Shown here: piece after piece, positions 43,633 to 55,652 of the stretch | How the letters are laid out: each line of letters opens with the position of its first letter | Position numbering within the stretch: the first letter of the stretch is position 1 | Source: Penicillium oxalicum | Taxonomy: Eukaryota; Ascomycota; Eurotiomycetes; Eurotiales; Aspergillaceae | DNA length: 64,000 nt | Direction of reading: 5' to 3' | Assembly (NCBI RefSeq): GCF_001723175.1 | Contig: NC_064651.1 | Location: 2,232,001-2,296,000, forward strand | The notes under the pieces: model-generated | What the model was told of the DNA's origin: nothing | Seen by the model: only the letters and a program-made list of their open reading frames with translations | Databases searched by the model: none | Program-made: the position numbers and the translations under genes

Positions 43633-46600
43633 ATGTCAGACCTTTCAGGGTCACGTTCCCCGGTTCCTCCACCACCGCCGCCGCCTACGACATACTCTAA
43701 TCGGGCCGCGAACGCGCTTGCTCGTATTGCGCAGCCATTCTTCTCAGGGTCGAGGCCTCCTAGCCCGCAGAACAGTCGGGGAAATGGGGTTCGGCCGGTC
43801 AGATCTAAATCATTGTACGTACTGCAAATACTCACACCGCCACATTCTGCTGTTCGTTGTCGAAACACACCTCCATACACACAAGTCCTCGACCAAGTGA
43901 TGTCCTCTTCGAGAGATCCCAATTTACCGAATCCATGTCCATTCTACATCACATGGCTTGCTGCACTCAGCATTTCCTTTTATCGTAGACGGGTTGACAA
44001 AGTGTCTTCCAGGATCCTGGCAACGCAGCTTTCTCTAACATCAGTAGGCCTGGGGAACCACAGACTGTCACCCATCGCACCGGGATTCCGATCATTGCCC
44101 TAGATATCTCCCCGCAAAGAACACACGCGGTCATTGGAGGAAAAGAAATCCTGAAGACTATTCGCGTTTCACCCAACCATTCATCCGAGGAATACAATAT
44201 CCGCAATGCGGTCATTAGCTATGCATCTACCCATCATGAGTCGGGGACGGCGATGACACATAAGGATCAATTGAATGTGAGGGACGTCAAATGGTCACAT
44301 AGCAACTATGATCGAATGATCGCAACCGCGGTTGCCAATGGTCGCATCATTCTCTACGACCTTCATCGACCTGGTCTGCAGGCATGCCGTTTTCAAGGCC
44401 ATAACCGGCAGGTTCATCGACTGGCATTCAATCCGCATCTTGCGTCATGGTTGCTATCGGGAAGTCAGGATGGAACAATCCGTATGTGGGATCTAAGATC
44501 CGCGTCGGCGGATCGAAGTTTGTCCACATGTGGTAGCAAGGAGGTCTACCAAAGCAATAGTGATGCGATCAGAGACGTTCGGTGGTCTCCTACGGATGGT
44601 GTCATGTTTGCGACTGCGTCTGATAGTGGCGCCATTCAGATGTGGGATTCTCGAAAGACGACTGCTCCGCTGCTGCGGCTTGCGGCTCATGAGCGGCCTT
44701 GTTTCGCCGTAGATTGGCATCCCGATGGGAAACACCTTGTGAGCGGGGGCACAGATCGATTGGTGAAAGTCTGGGACTTTTCACCCTCGGCAGACAGGCG
44801 GCAAAAACCTGCGTTCCAATTTCGCACACCTCAAGCTGTCACCAACGTTCGGTGGCGACCCCCCTCATTGTTCGGTGACTCTCCGAGCACGGGACAGTGG
44901 CAATCGTCACAAATAGTCACGACTTACGATAAAGAAGATCCCCGAATTCATCTTTGGGATCTTCGTAGAGTCCATGTTCCTTTTCGAGAGTTTGACCGGT
45001 ATGATGTGCCGGCTGCGGATTTGCTCTGGCACTCCAAAGATCTACTCTGGACCGTCGGCGAATCTGGAGTCTTTACGCAGACAGACGTCCGATATGCCCC
45101 TGCTGTGGTGAACCGTCGGCCCGTGTGCACTGCGGCGTGGAGCCCTAGTGGAGAATTTATAGCATTTGGCCAAGCCCGGCCTAGACGACGTGCTTCGGGC
45201 CCAAACGCACCGGACTTCCTGAGGATTGATGAAGAACTCAGTAGCAACGGCGAAAATTCGCTGAGTCAAAGCCCGGCTGACGATGTTCTCGACTCAGTAG
45301 TTCTGGCCTCGTCCTTCAAGCCGCGTCAGTCAAAGCTAGCTGCTATCAGACCATCAAAATCTCTAGGAAGTACTCCGCCAGGTGGGATTGACATGCTGCA
45401 TGTCTTGCCTCTCAATGAGACCCTTCCTAAAATGGCCGCTCTTCCTACTTGCAGCCAGATAGGAACAGTGGGTTCTATCCCTGGCGCGACAAACGATGCG
45501 TCCACCTTTCGACATTTGGCACGCCACTACTCGCCAATACTGAATGAAGATGCCCAGAGTCAGAGTTCTACGGAGATCTTACATATGTTGATGATGTCGC
45601 TCGATAAGAATGCCCAATGTGCCGACAGCCTCTCGTTGACCAGACTTGCTCAGACCTGGCGGATTGTCAAGTTCGCGATCATTCAGGAGTTACAGCGACG
45701 AGCGAGGGGAAGCCATTCCGGAAAAGCAGGAATGAGGGGCAAGACGTCCAAAGATGGTTTAGTGATGAGCTCGCGTGTTGTGGACCACGAACGGTCAGGC
45801 AAGATGAAGAGCCGGCTTTTCAAAGGCGTGATGCAGACCGAGGGTCAACGAGTTCTCGTGAATGAGGTCGAAAGCACATCAAACATGACCACGCCCCTTG
45901 CACAGCCATTGCCTGACACTCCGCAGGAGTCATGGGGCAGCAGCACCGACTCCCAAATTCCCTCTCTCAGCGAAAGTGGGATTGATCTTGATCCGCTTCC
46001 GCCCTCGGTCCTGAGCTCGCAGAACGGTTGGAGCATGCCAAATAGCGAACCCCGCTCTACTCGTGACCCTCTTAGTTCACATCGTGAGCAATCCCTGTCT
46101 AGCAATGACACCAATCAGTCCGCAGCTGGCCTTGATCAGCGACTTCGCGATCCGTTGCAACCTGAGCTCGACGATGAGCAAAGGTCAGCACCTCGAGCAA
46201 TTGCGGGCCGATCGGACTGGCACACTCGCATCAACAGAGAGTTCCCTCCCGATGCAAATGACGATGACTTTGATCAGAACCTGGAGCACAAGCGGGCTGC
46301 TATCAGTAACTACAAACAGTATCCAAAGAAGGTTTTGACCCTGGAAACTCCAATAGAGACTGACCGTCCACCGGCTGAGGGCTACATGAGGCGTGATTCT
46401 TCCGAGAGCTTTTCAATGTTCTCTGCATCGACAGATGGTTCCCACGCGTCAAAATCGATCGCCGCCTCATTCCCTTCGAACTCGCGTATCCCGGATGCTC
46501 GGGTGTCGGATGGTAGTCAGGCTGGCTCCTTCGCCGGTCGGTCTGTCGCTGGAGCTCGGAAGGAGCCCTACCTAGAAACCTCCCCCGAAGAGCCTGAGGA

Positions 46601-47837
46601 TCTGACCGATCCTGATGAGTTGGACGTTGAAGAGGATCAACGAACTCATCTAGAGCGTCCATCTACTCCGCCGACACTGGTCACTGAATCCACGCCCTTG
46701 AGCCACTCACACCTCGAGAGCAAACAAATTTTCCCTCGCAGTGATGGGGTGGTTAATCTCTCTTCTTTGCCTGGAATAGCAGGTATCTACACAGATCTCT
46801 CTCAGGTCAAGTTTCCTCTTGTGCCAGACAACACCGAGTCCATGCCATGGAGTGTTGCGGCGATTTTGACGGAGGCGATTCGACACTACCATAGTACAAG
46901 CAATGCTGTTGACATTCAGACGGCTGCTCATTTACTTCATAAGTTGCATGTTCTATACGAAAGCTGCGAGGAAATATTCCCATACGAAGAGAGTGAATTG
47001 ATTTACAGAACGTACAACGAGCACCTCGTCCGGCACTCCATGGAGATACAGGCTGCAGAGTTACGATTGTCTTGTGTGCCGACCTACCCTGGGGTTTATG
47101 ATTATGCACAAGCAGATACGTTCATCAATGTCTTCTGTTTCACGTGCCAGCGGCCATACGAAAATCCACGACGAGATAATACACGCTGCCACCGCTGTGA
47201 TACTCGCCAAGCGCCTTGTCCGATTTGCCTCAGTCTTGAGCCCCCGGAAGAGTGGACTGAGGCCTATCTTGATTGGAACTCATCTTCTGGTCAGACAAGC
47301 ACCGTCACAGCTTCTTATGCTTCATCTGTGAAGTCGTACCAGTCGGCCGCCACTGAGCCTCTCCCTACATCCGATATCGCTGATTTCAAAACCACCAATC
47401 CCCAAAACGCACGGCTTTGGCTGTGGTGTCAAGGGTGCGGACACGGGGGTCATACAGCCTGTATCACGCTGTGGCTACGCGACGTCTCGATGAGTGATGG
47501 TGGCTGTGCCACACCTGGGTGTTGGCACGATTGCGGCCCGGGTCCGCGGCGTGAGTTCAACCGCCAGATGCTCACCGCGGCCACAAAGCATCGAGACTCG
47601 ACGAGCCGCTTGTCAGGCGGGGTGACTTCTCAAAATGAAAAGCGGCCTAGTGGTGAAAGCCGCACGTTGCATAAGGTTCGCGGGATGCTCGGTGCGGCAG
47701 GGGTCGCAGCCACTAGTGGTTCTGGTCATGGCTCACCGGTATCTGGTGCTCTTTCTCCCAAGAAGGTGCGTGTGCTCACTCCAAACGAGCAGGGCAGACG
47801 CAAGGAACCCTCTGGGCGAGCTACCGCCCCGCAGTAG
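43633..47837 (+). CDS. rtc1: RTC1/Sea2 (WDR24-like) WD40 and RING-type protein of the SEA complex
   Basis: Exons 43633-43814 and 44048-47837 give 1323 residues. The 233-nt intron (GTACGT donor, CTCTAAC branch) restores frame into PGEPQTVTHRTGIPIIALDIS. An N-terminal proline run is followed by WD40 repeats forming a beta-propeller (DVKWSHSNYDRMIATAVANG, LLSGSQDGTIRMWDLRS, FATASDSGAIQMWDSRK, LVSGGTDRLVKVWDF). A long disordered Ser-rich middle and an alpha-solenoid segment come next. The C-terminal zinc region, about 1085-1240, has CHRCDTRQAPCPICLS and WCQGCGHGGHTACITLWL. This layout is that of yeast Rtc1/Sea2 and animal WDR24, in the SEACAT/GATOR2 arm that regulates TORC1 at the vacuole. The length suits Eurotialean RTC1. 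Confidence 0.94.
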
Positions 47838-48103
47838 TCGCTGAGCCTATTGATGTCAGGGCAGAGTCTGCAAGAAACCATGTCCGTCTGACCATGTCCA
47901 CGCCCGTAAGCCTTCGCCGCCTGATTATCTTTCATTCCTGTATCTGAATGCTTTCCTTTTCTTGTATTGATACCATGGTCCATAGTTCTTTTTAATGATG
48001 ATTATGAATGCGCGTTAAGCATGTTGCGGTTTCGTTTCAAATTCGTTTCAATGGATTTCCCCTTGGTGTGCCGTGTTTCCATGCGCACTGCCCTCAAGCA
48101 ATC

Positions 48104-49800
48104 CTAGAACCTTCGAGTCTTTTTCACGGGGGCTTTACTTTTTGCCTCCAATTGCCGCTTCAGCCCTTCGCGTTTTCGAGCAGCTTTCTGATCTTCGGTC
48201 TCTTCCATCTCAGGCTTTGCAGGCTCCTTTACTGACGAAGATGGCTTAGCAGCTACGCTAGCCGAGGGAACTTTGTCTGTGACTGGACTAAGTGATGGAT
48301 TTCGTTGAGGGTGATCATGTGTGGGAGAAGAACTCATAGAGTCAAGTTGCTTCGGGAGCTGATCTGAGCTTGGCGAGGGCGGCTTTGTCTTTGATTTGCC
48401 ACCTATCATGCCTAGTCGTGTGGGCTTTTTGACAGTGAATGCGGTGATATCATCGTGGGTTTTGATATGTTCAGGCTCAAGCTCTGACGTGGATTCGGAG
48501 AATGGGGACCTCGCATGCTGAGGCTCGGGCTTGGGCTCGGGCTCAGGCTGGGATGTCTTCTTCTTGCCTCCGATGATGCCAAGACCCCTTTTGATTTTCT
48601 TTTGAGGTTCCCGTGCATGTGATTTCGGGGAGATTTCTGTGGTCGGAACTTGAGACGGAGCTTCCGGTGTCCTTCCTCTTCTTCGAGGTGGAGGTGAAAG
48701 GCTAGGCTCATGTTCAAGCTCGGACTCATTTGCCGTGGGCTCGTTTTGTTGACCTTCTGGCTGAGCCGCTGCGAGACTTCGAGCAGTTCCCTTTGTGGTT
48801 TCAAACGGAGATCCGACGTCTCTCTTCTCTGCTGTTGCCTGGTGTCGTGGAACCACCTCTTGTTGCTGGATGTACAGTGAGAACAGGTATCAAGCAAGAA
48901 CCGGATAGAGTGGCAAACCTCAAATTCATCGGCTTCACTATTAGAAGCTGTGTCACCATCCAAATCGACGTCCGCTTGGAACTGTTCATTTTGTGCTTTT
49001 TGAAGAGAAAATGAAGTGTCTTTGGCGGGTTGAGAGAGAAGACACCACCATTTTTCTTGTGGGACGCGGAGATTCTCCAAGGTGGGATCATTTCCTGATC
49101 CTGCTAGCTCACGGATTAGGTGAGTCACCATGTTGATGTTTGGAGAGCTTTCCACATCTGCAACCCAGTGCTTTTCGTCAAACGGAGCAACACCTTTTAT
49201 GAATTTTGCCGCCTCTGACCTTGAATGCACCTTTCTCGAGGTGCGCAAGCCAGCGACACCTGGAAATACCGCAGTTAGATCCGCGCCTAATGCTTCAAAC
49301 CTGTTAAAAAGCTTTCCTAGAATCCAGTCCTTCTGTCGTAATTGTTCTAGTAAGTTCTGCCGACGAGATTCCCAAGACGCTTCCCCTCTTAAAAGCGGTA
49401 CGACAAGATGCCTCGTCACAGCGGATGCAGACTCTCTCTTCAGCTGCATATGCCACCGTAGCGAATTCAACGGAGCAGGTAGTTTGGTGGTCGTGTTGAG
49501 CTCCAGCGCATCCGGTGAAGCACTACTGCCTATTGTCACAGCGGTGCCTTGCTCACCGCGAAGGGCCTCACCAACCTTCTGCAGCAGAAGTTCAAGCTGA
49601 CTCGGATCCTCGCTTGGATCAATCGTGGTGGCTCGTTCATCACCACGATCCAGGATCTCCTCGCGAGATAATCGTTCGGACCAGATAAAGGTAAGATCTG
49701 TCACATATAGGTCGTAGCCTTGACGGGTCCACGTGTATTGAAATAGTAAGGGAGGTACTTTCTCCTGTGGCACAGGAAGTCTGTTCCATTTTGCGGTCAT
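48104..49800 (-). CDS. nej1: XLF/Nej1-type non-homologous end-joining factor
   Basis: Exons 49800-48919 and 48865-48104 give 547 residues. A 53-nt intron with donor GTTTGC and acceptor CCAG moves reading into the correct second frame (DEFE then QQEVVPRHQ); unspliced reading also stays open for long, so the frame change was judged from composition and length. The N-terminal head (WNRLPVPQEKVPPLLFQYTW, then YDLYVTDLTFIWSERLSR) matches XLF/Cernunnos. A helical stalk follows, with conserved LRWHMQLKRE and a QKDWILGKLFNRFEALG helix. The tail is disordered with Glu-Pro repeats and ends in a basic KKTRRF, like the C-terminal Ku-binding motif of XLF. It works in the nucleus with Ku, XRCC4 and DNA ligase IV. 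It shares its 295-bp promoter with cactin. Confidence 0.88.
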
Positions 49801-50095
49801 TATTCGAAATCTCAGGGCCGATGATATCTTTTCGTTTCAGCGTTGGCTTCTGTTGACTTGATAGATGTGGAAGCTTGAGTGGGTGCGGAGAGCTGCCTAG
49901 CTTATCTTGCAATGGAGCCTCAAAGGCAAGTTAGCCGCACGCTTCACCTTCCGTTAATCCTCCGAATCACTTTTCGATCGCGCGACGTCAGCCCTGTCAC
50001 CAACAAACTATCCACCAAAGAGCAACGCCCCAAGCCGATCTCCAATCTGAAAGGTCACGTCCCAAAATACATCTTCGAACAGGGTCATTCATCAG
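49801..50095. promoter_or_regulatory. Bidirectional promoter between nej1 and the cactin gene
   Basis: The divergent ATGs (49800 minus, 50096 plus) are 295 bases apart. A GACGTCA sequence lies near 49983, a CRE/AP-1-like half site. No other element stands out. Confidence 0.6.
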
Positions 50096-52087
50096 ATGTC
50101 CGACCGCCGTGCTCCAAGGCGCAGTCGATCGCGATCGCCTTCGTCCTGGCGGCAACCCCAGAATCGCCCCCGCAACGAACGAGACTACCGCGACCGGCAA
50201 GATTCGAATCAAGGATGGGAGACTAGAAACTCGCGCGGCTCGGGCCCTTCTCGAGATATGCGCGACCAAGTGCGTCTCAACCAGATACAAGAGGATGAAC
50301 AAGCGCGCGAGTGGGTAGCGCAAGAGGATATTTTTGTGCTCAAGCAAGCCAAGAAAAAGGCGGAGATTCGAGTCAAGGAAGGGCGAGCAAAGCCCATTGA
50401 CTGGCTCACCGTTACGTTGCGTGTGATCGATCCGACTAGAGATCCCCTCGACGATGAGATCGCCGATTCAGAGTTGGACGTGGTAGATCCTGATGGTGTA
50501 TTTGAGGGATTGTCGCAGTCACAGCTGGAAGACCTGGAGCACGACATTGACACTTTCTTGAAATTGGAGTCAAATCATCAGAATCGAGACTTTTGGCAGG
50601 TATGCTCTCTTTTTCCGTTGAATACGCGCAGCTCCTTTGAAGAGGCCTCGCTGACGTATGACTGTCTTCCGTACAGACCATGAAAATTATTTGTCGAGAT
50701 CGTCAGAAGACTTCGGCTCCCCAAGGGCGCGCACTAAGTTCGGTAGCGGCTGATATCAATCGACTGTTGAGCCCCAAATCATATGAACAATTACAGACGC
50801 TGGAGGTGCAAGTCAAGAAGAAGTTGAACTCGAATGAACCTATTGACACGGACTACTGGGAGGAGCTTCTTCGCAGTTTGACAGTGTGGAAGGCACGAGC
50901 AAGATTGCGAAATGTCTACCAAGATGTGATCAACGAGCGTGTCCGCGATCTCAGGAATCAGCAAAAGGCAGAGGCAGAAGCCATTCGACAGAAGCTCGCT
51001 CCGCTTGCACCCACAGTCCCTGTAGATGATTTGTCCCAGGTGTTTTCAGACTCGACCGAATTCAAGGGCTTGGATCCGGATCCATTACTTCACGTCCGTC
51101 AGGAGGACAAGGGGCTAGAAATTATGGACGAGAGCGCCTTTCTTCGTCAAGTTGTAAGTATTTGGACCATTTTCTTGATTTCTCTCCGCATGTCTCATAT
51201 GTTTTGCAGGCCCAAGAACGTCAAAAAATATTGCGTATGGGATTTGTTCCTCTGCGGCAGCGAGGCGCTGAGAGAACTGCCATCATCACGACTGGCGCGG
51301 CGTCTACGAGCGTGGCAACATCGGGAGTGCCTGGTCGCTTCTCCGCCATTCCCAATGATGATTTCTCGCAGGCCACCAAGGCCCTCTACGAGAGGGAATT
51401 GGCCAAGGGTGTCAGTGAAAATGAAGAGATCTTCACTAGCGAAGAAGCCGTGACTACGGCGTCCAAATCGCAGTGGGCGGGTAAGTACCGCCCGCGAAAG
51501 CCACGGTACTTCAACCGAGTCCAGATGGGATATGAATGGAACAAGTACAATCAAACCCACTATGACCACGACAATCCGCCACCTAAAGTGGTCCAGGGCT
51601 ATAAGTTCAACATTTTCTACCCGGATCTGATCGACAAGACCAAAGCCCCAACGTATCGCATCGAACGAGAAGCCGGTCGGAAACGAGGGCAGTCCTTCGC
51701 CGAGGCAGGCGAAGAAGACACGTGCCTTATTCGATTCACGGCTGGGGCACCATACGAGGACATTGCCTTTCGCATCGTGGATAAGGAATGGGACTACAGT
51801 GCGAAGCGTGAGCGAGGGTTTAAGAGTACTTTTGACAAGGTGCGTTGTATTCTTTTTTTGTCTCTACTGCGTCAAGCGGCTTGGCTCCAACCTTCCGAAA
51901 GGTCAACCAGCAAAGAGGATTTCACTAACAGGAGCACTTGGGCATTGAAGGGTATTCTCCAGTTACATTTCCAATTCAAAAGAGTGAGTCTCCTTCCCCT
52001 TGTGACCATGTCCCATGTGGTGACAGGCGTTGCCGTCAACTCTGGCGCCGTTGCTAACTTGAATTCTAGATTTATTACCGCAAATGA
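50096..52087 (+). CDS. cay1: Cactin, spliceosome-associated protein
   Basis: Five exons, 50096-50599, 50677-51153, 51210-51839, 51951-51983 and 52070-52087, give 553 residues. An Arg/Ser-rich start is followed by the mid-region domain of cactins (REWVAQEDIFVLKQAKKKAE; DIDTFLKLESN; YWEELLRSLTVWKA). The C-terminal cactin domain has KPRYFNRVQMGYEWNKYNQTHY, YKFNIFYPDLIDK, CLIRFTAGAPYEDIAFRIV and the end GILQLHFQFKRIYYRK. Cactins act in pre-mRNA splicing in the nucleus; the fission yeast homologue is cay1. The last two coding exons are tiny (33 and 18 nt); they were placed because only this splicing reproduces the family C-terminus. The acceptor before exon 4 is AAG, with an earlier CTAACAG nearby. 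Confidence 0.92.
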
Positions 52088-53970
52088 GCCAGTCCAACAA
52101 CTTCTGGGGAAAAGACAGCTTCGTCAAAGTGCCGACTTTGGTTGACGGCAGGTTGTCTCGAGGAGTTGTGGTCGCCAGAAAGATTCTCGGCATGCTGGGC
52201 AATTTCTTGGACGGCGCTGACCGCTTGATCTCAGCGGTCGTCGACCGGACTGAATGATTGGGTTGGAGACATTTTCCGTTCCCCGTCTTTGATTGTACAC
52301 ATTTATTTCACCCCCCCCGAAAGCTAGACTTTTTCCCGCATGTGCCCACGTGTGGATCTAATCTCAAATGCTTATTGTGACCACTGATTATCATTGTCCT
52401 TCAATGCTGTTCTTTCCCACTCTTTTGGTCGTCCCTGACTAGCGGACTCGTTAGAGACGACCCTATAACCGGGACCCGTCGTTCCTCCCACTTTGTGCAC
52501 ATCTCCTGCAAGGACACTCTTGGGCGCTCGACTTGCTGCCACGGAACCCCGCGGACTTGGAATGATGGGGCTGGTGGCACCTGACAGCTCTGCAGCTGAC
52601 AGTCGAATTGAACCGTCTCGCTGGTGAGGACAAGACTCGGGAGCAGACAATGCCTGCTTTCCTGGACAGAATCGCAATTTCGAGGGGGGGGGAGAGGAGA
52701 GAGTGCTTTTGTCTTGACCTCTCTTTCCTCTTCGACCTCGATCTCGTGGCCGATTCTTCTTGGGTGAAGAAGATCTTCCAGAAATGCGTCCAGTTCAACT
52801 GCCAACTTCCAGAAGCCTTGGTGGCTGAAGCTCAGTCCCGGGCCAAAGAAAGTGGCAGGATGAGGAGCAGATTCTGCAGCTCGCCGTGCTCCCCCCTCCC
52901 CCTTCTCAACTCCGGTCCTCTGCTTGACCTAGTGACTTTGTCGACTCTTTCTCGGCGACTTCAGGCTTTAAGTCCATTTGACGGCGTTCTCCTGATAGCT
53001 CTTGGACCTTGTTCAACGGCTACTTGTACTTTTGGTGTAGCCACCCCATCGACCCACCTCAACCCGTTGGGAGATTATTGGCCGCTTTGTACTATGGTAT
53101 CCTTGTTGCACGGCTTAAGCCGCCAGAAAGAAGGGCGTTTTTTTTCCCTCGCGCACAAGAGGATGAACGGCCTGCAAGACTAGAAGAGGTCGACACTAGT
53201 TGTCGACGCCTCTTTGTCTGTCCCCAAGCCCTGGGTAGTCACCCGTTGGTTTCTTGTTTTATTTTCTTTTTCGGTGCATCTCATACTTCACTAGTACTTG
53301 CTGACCCATTCCTCTGGTGATTATCTCTGTTACTTGTCATTTTTTTTCCCGCTGAAAATCTACTCAGGGGAGGAAAAGCGCCACTCTTTTCTCTCAATTT
53401 TGCAGTTTTTCTTTCCTGAAGCCCACTGTGTGGCCAATGGTACATGCTCCAGGATCTATTCCAGTTGATCAAAATTGGCGGTAGTACTGGCCTTTGCCAT
53501 GGGCAAAAAAGTCATTGCGATGCGATAGCTTGAATTTGGACCCCTTTTTTTTATTTTCTTGAATGGGACAGGACAGTCATCCCCATCATTTTGAGTGGAG
53601 ATCGTTTCTAATATACTTCATTGGGGCCCTGGTGCTCGTTCACGACGGTGTTTTCAACCTTGACCTCTAGGTTCTTTCTTGTCCAGTCACGCTCTCGTCA
53701 TTTCTCTGGAGTTCTTCACACTTATCTAGTTTAAGTCCCAATACCTACACACACCTACACACAAACATACACGCGCACAAACATACCCTAATCTACACAA
53801 ATATCAACATCAACACACGCGCATCCCACAAATCAACACCTTACTCCGCACCTTCCTTGGCCCATTATCAGGGGCCTTCTTCTCTTATCGTCGTGGAAGC
53901 TTCGGTCCCTCACTACCATCTTCTAGGTCAGAAGCGAACAGATCGTTTCGAGCTGAGGCAGCCACATCTC
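52088..53970. other. Intergenic stretch and long leader of the forkhead gene
   Basis: After the 3' end of the cactin gene the sequence is CT-rich, with T runs, and then from about 53740 to 53850 CA-rich (ACACAC, CAACAT) and poor in ATG, typical of an efficiently scanned leader. Reading open in the forkhead frame extends upstream to 53857, but the first ATG is at 53971. No independent gene is supported. Confidence 0.55.
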
Positions 53971-55652
53971 ATGGCGAACCCAAACATTCCCAACTCTAGC
54001 GGTCGTTGGCCTATGATTGCTAGTGACACCAACCATCCTTCTCAATCTTCCTTCTCCAACCCTTGTCTCTCACCCGAAACCTGGTTATCATTCAGATCTC
54101 ACCGTACATCTGGACCCTCACTTACAACTCATCCTTCCCTTCAGACTACTAGACAGTGGAGCACCATGCACGCGTTTGAATCGAGCCCGTTTTCACCTTT
54201 CCCTGAGTATCATCATTCAGATGATCTCGAACACTCGCGTCTCATGGCGTTGCTCTCTGGTGATTCTGTCCCTCCATCCACTCGCTCTCTTGCTGGCCCT
54301 TCCCCTACCCATCCTTACCTGGTCAGCTCCCCCACCCCAGCTCACGGAGTGCATATTGGAAACACTGTGAGCCCCTTCTCGTCGATTTATTCGACCGTTC
54401 CACAGGGCCACTTTCAATCTGGTCCTTCTCCCTCGGTGCAGCACGTGTCTGAGCAACATCAGCACTTGATGCGTGTTGCTTCCCCTACTGCCCATGTTAC
54501 TCCTTTCTCGATGGGGTCATCGCAGTCTCCCCTTCCCTCTGGAGATGGAATGAGTCCCGCGGTCACGGCGTCAGCGGCGGATAGTGGCTCCCCCCAGATG
54601 AGCCCCAGTGGTGCCAGTGATCAGGGCCCCAGTGGAGATCTCCCATACTCTCGGCTCATTTGGGAGGCCCTCATTTCGGCTGAGGACCAGATGCTCCCCC
54701 TGCAGGGCATCTATGAATGGTTCAAGCTGAACACCACCAAGGCCCAAGATGGCACCTCGAGAGGTTGGAAGAACAGCATCCGACACAACCTCTCCATGAA
54801 TGCTGTATGTATTGACCTTCTTCCCTTCCTCTGTCCTCTTCCCCTTTCTACCCCTGCACCTAGCGTGGCTTGACTCTCCGTTTCAATCAAAATCAAGCCG
54901 ATAGTCAAGTCCATCAAGATGATATGGACTAGGGCTCACAGATCAGATCACTAACACTCTATTCCAACGAACAGGGGTTTGAGGCCATCAAGGTTGAGGG
55001 TCCAGGAAAGCGAACCATGAGCTACTGGCGGCTCACCAAGGAGGCTATCCGGAACGGCGGTGTCCAGTCCACAACCAGATACCGCAAGGCCGGCGGCAAG
55101 AAAGGCATCGCCTCCAGCCCATCTGACCCGGCCCGTCTACCCCCAGCATCGCGGGGCGGGAAAAAGCGTGCAGCCACCAAGCGCCCCACGGTGAATGATG
55201 AACAGTCCAAGGACCGTGTTCGCCGCAGTCGTCCCCCCGCTGCGCAGCAGATCCGGGAGTCACCCCCTCAGGCTGGACTCGGCCGTCTGCCGACCCCATC
55301 TCACCCTCAGATGCAGACACCACCTCACCCGCAGACCCAGCCACACTACCCGACTTCGCTGCCCCAAGCCAGTTTGATCCCTCTTCAACACCACGGCTTG
55401 GGTCCCCTCATGGCTTCACCTTTCATGGAGCTACCATGCCGCCAGTATCAACCTATGCCAAGTCAACAGCCCGTGGGATTCCCTGGAACCTTACGACAGT
55501 TTGATCTTGGCACTGTGATCGGCGCCACTGGTCTCCCCAACGGAGAGAACATGGTGTTCTGCGACTCCGCCGAGGTCGCCCCAGATTACGCTGCTTTTGT
55601 GGGGCCCTGGACAGGCATTCACCAGGTTCAGGGTCCTCTCATGATGGACTAA
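53971..55652 (+). CDS. Forkhead (winged-helix) transcription factor
   Basis: Exons 53971-54804 and 54975-55652 give 503 residues. The forkhead domain starts near residue 224 (LPYSRLIWEALISAEDQMLPLQGIYEWF), includes the recognition-helix region WKNSIRHNLSMN, and continues across the 170-nt phase-0 intron into GFEAIKVEGPGKRTMSYWRL. The intron cuts the domain exactly after SMNA. The N-terminal 220 residues are Ser/Pro/His-rich and disordered. The C-terminus has a basic stretch (GGKKRAATKRP) that can serve as a nuclear signal, then Pro/Gln/His-rich sequence. It has no FHA domain, so it is not of the fkh1/2 cell-cycle type by layout. The resemblance to Aspergillus McnB-like forkheads is only an impression, so no symbol is given. 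Confidence 0.9.

Noticed and set aside
52401..52805. Minus-strand open frame of about 134 codons downstream of cactin
   Set aside because: No ATG start, Glu/Arg-rich without motif; lies in 3' flank.
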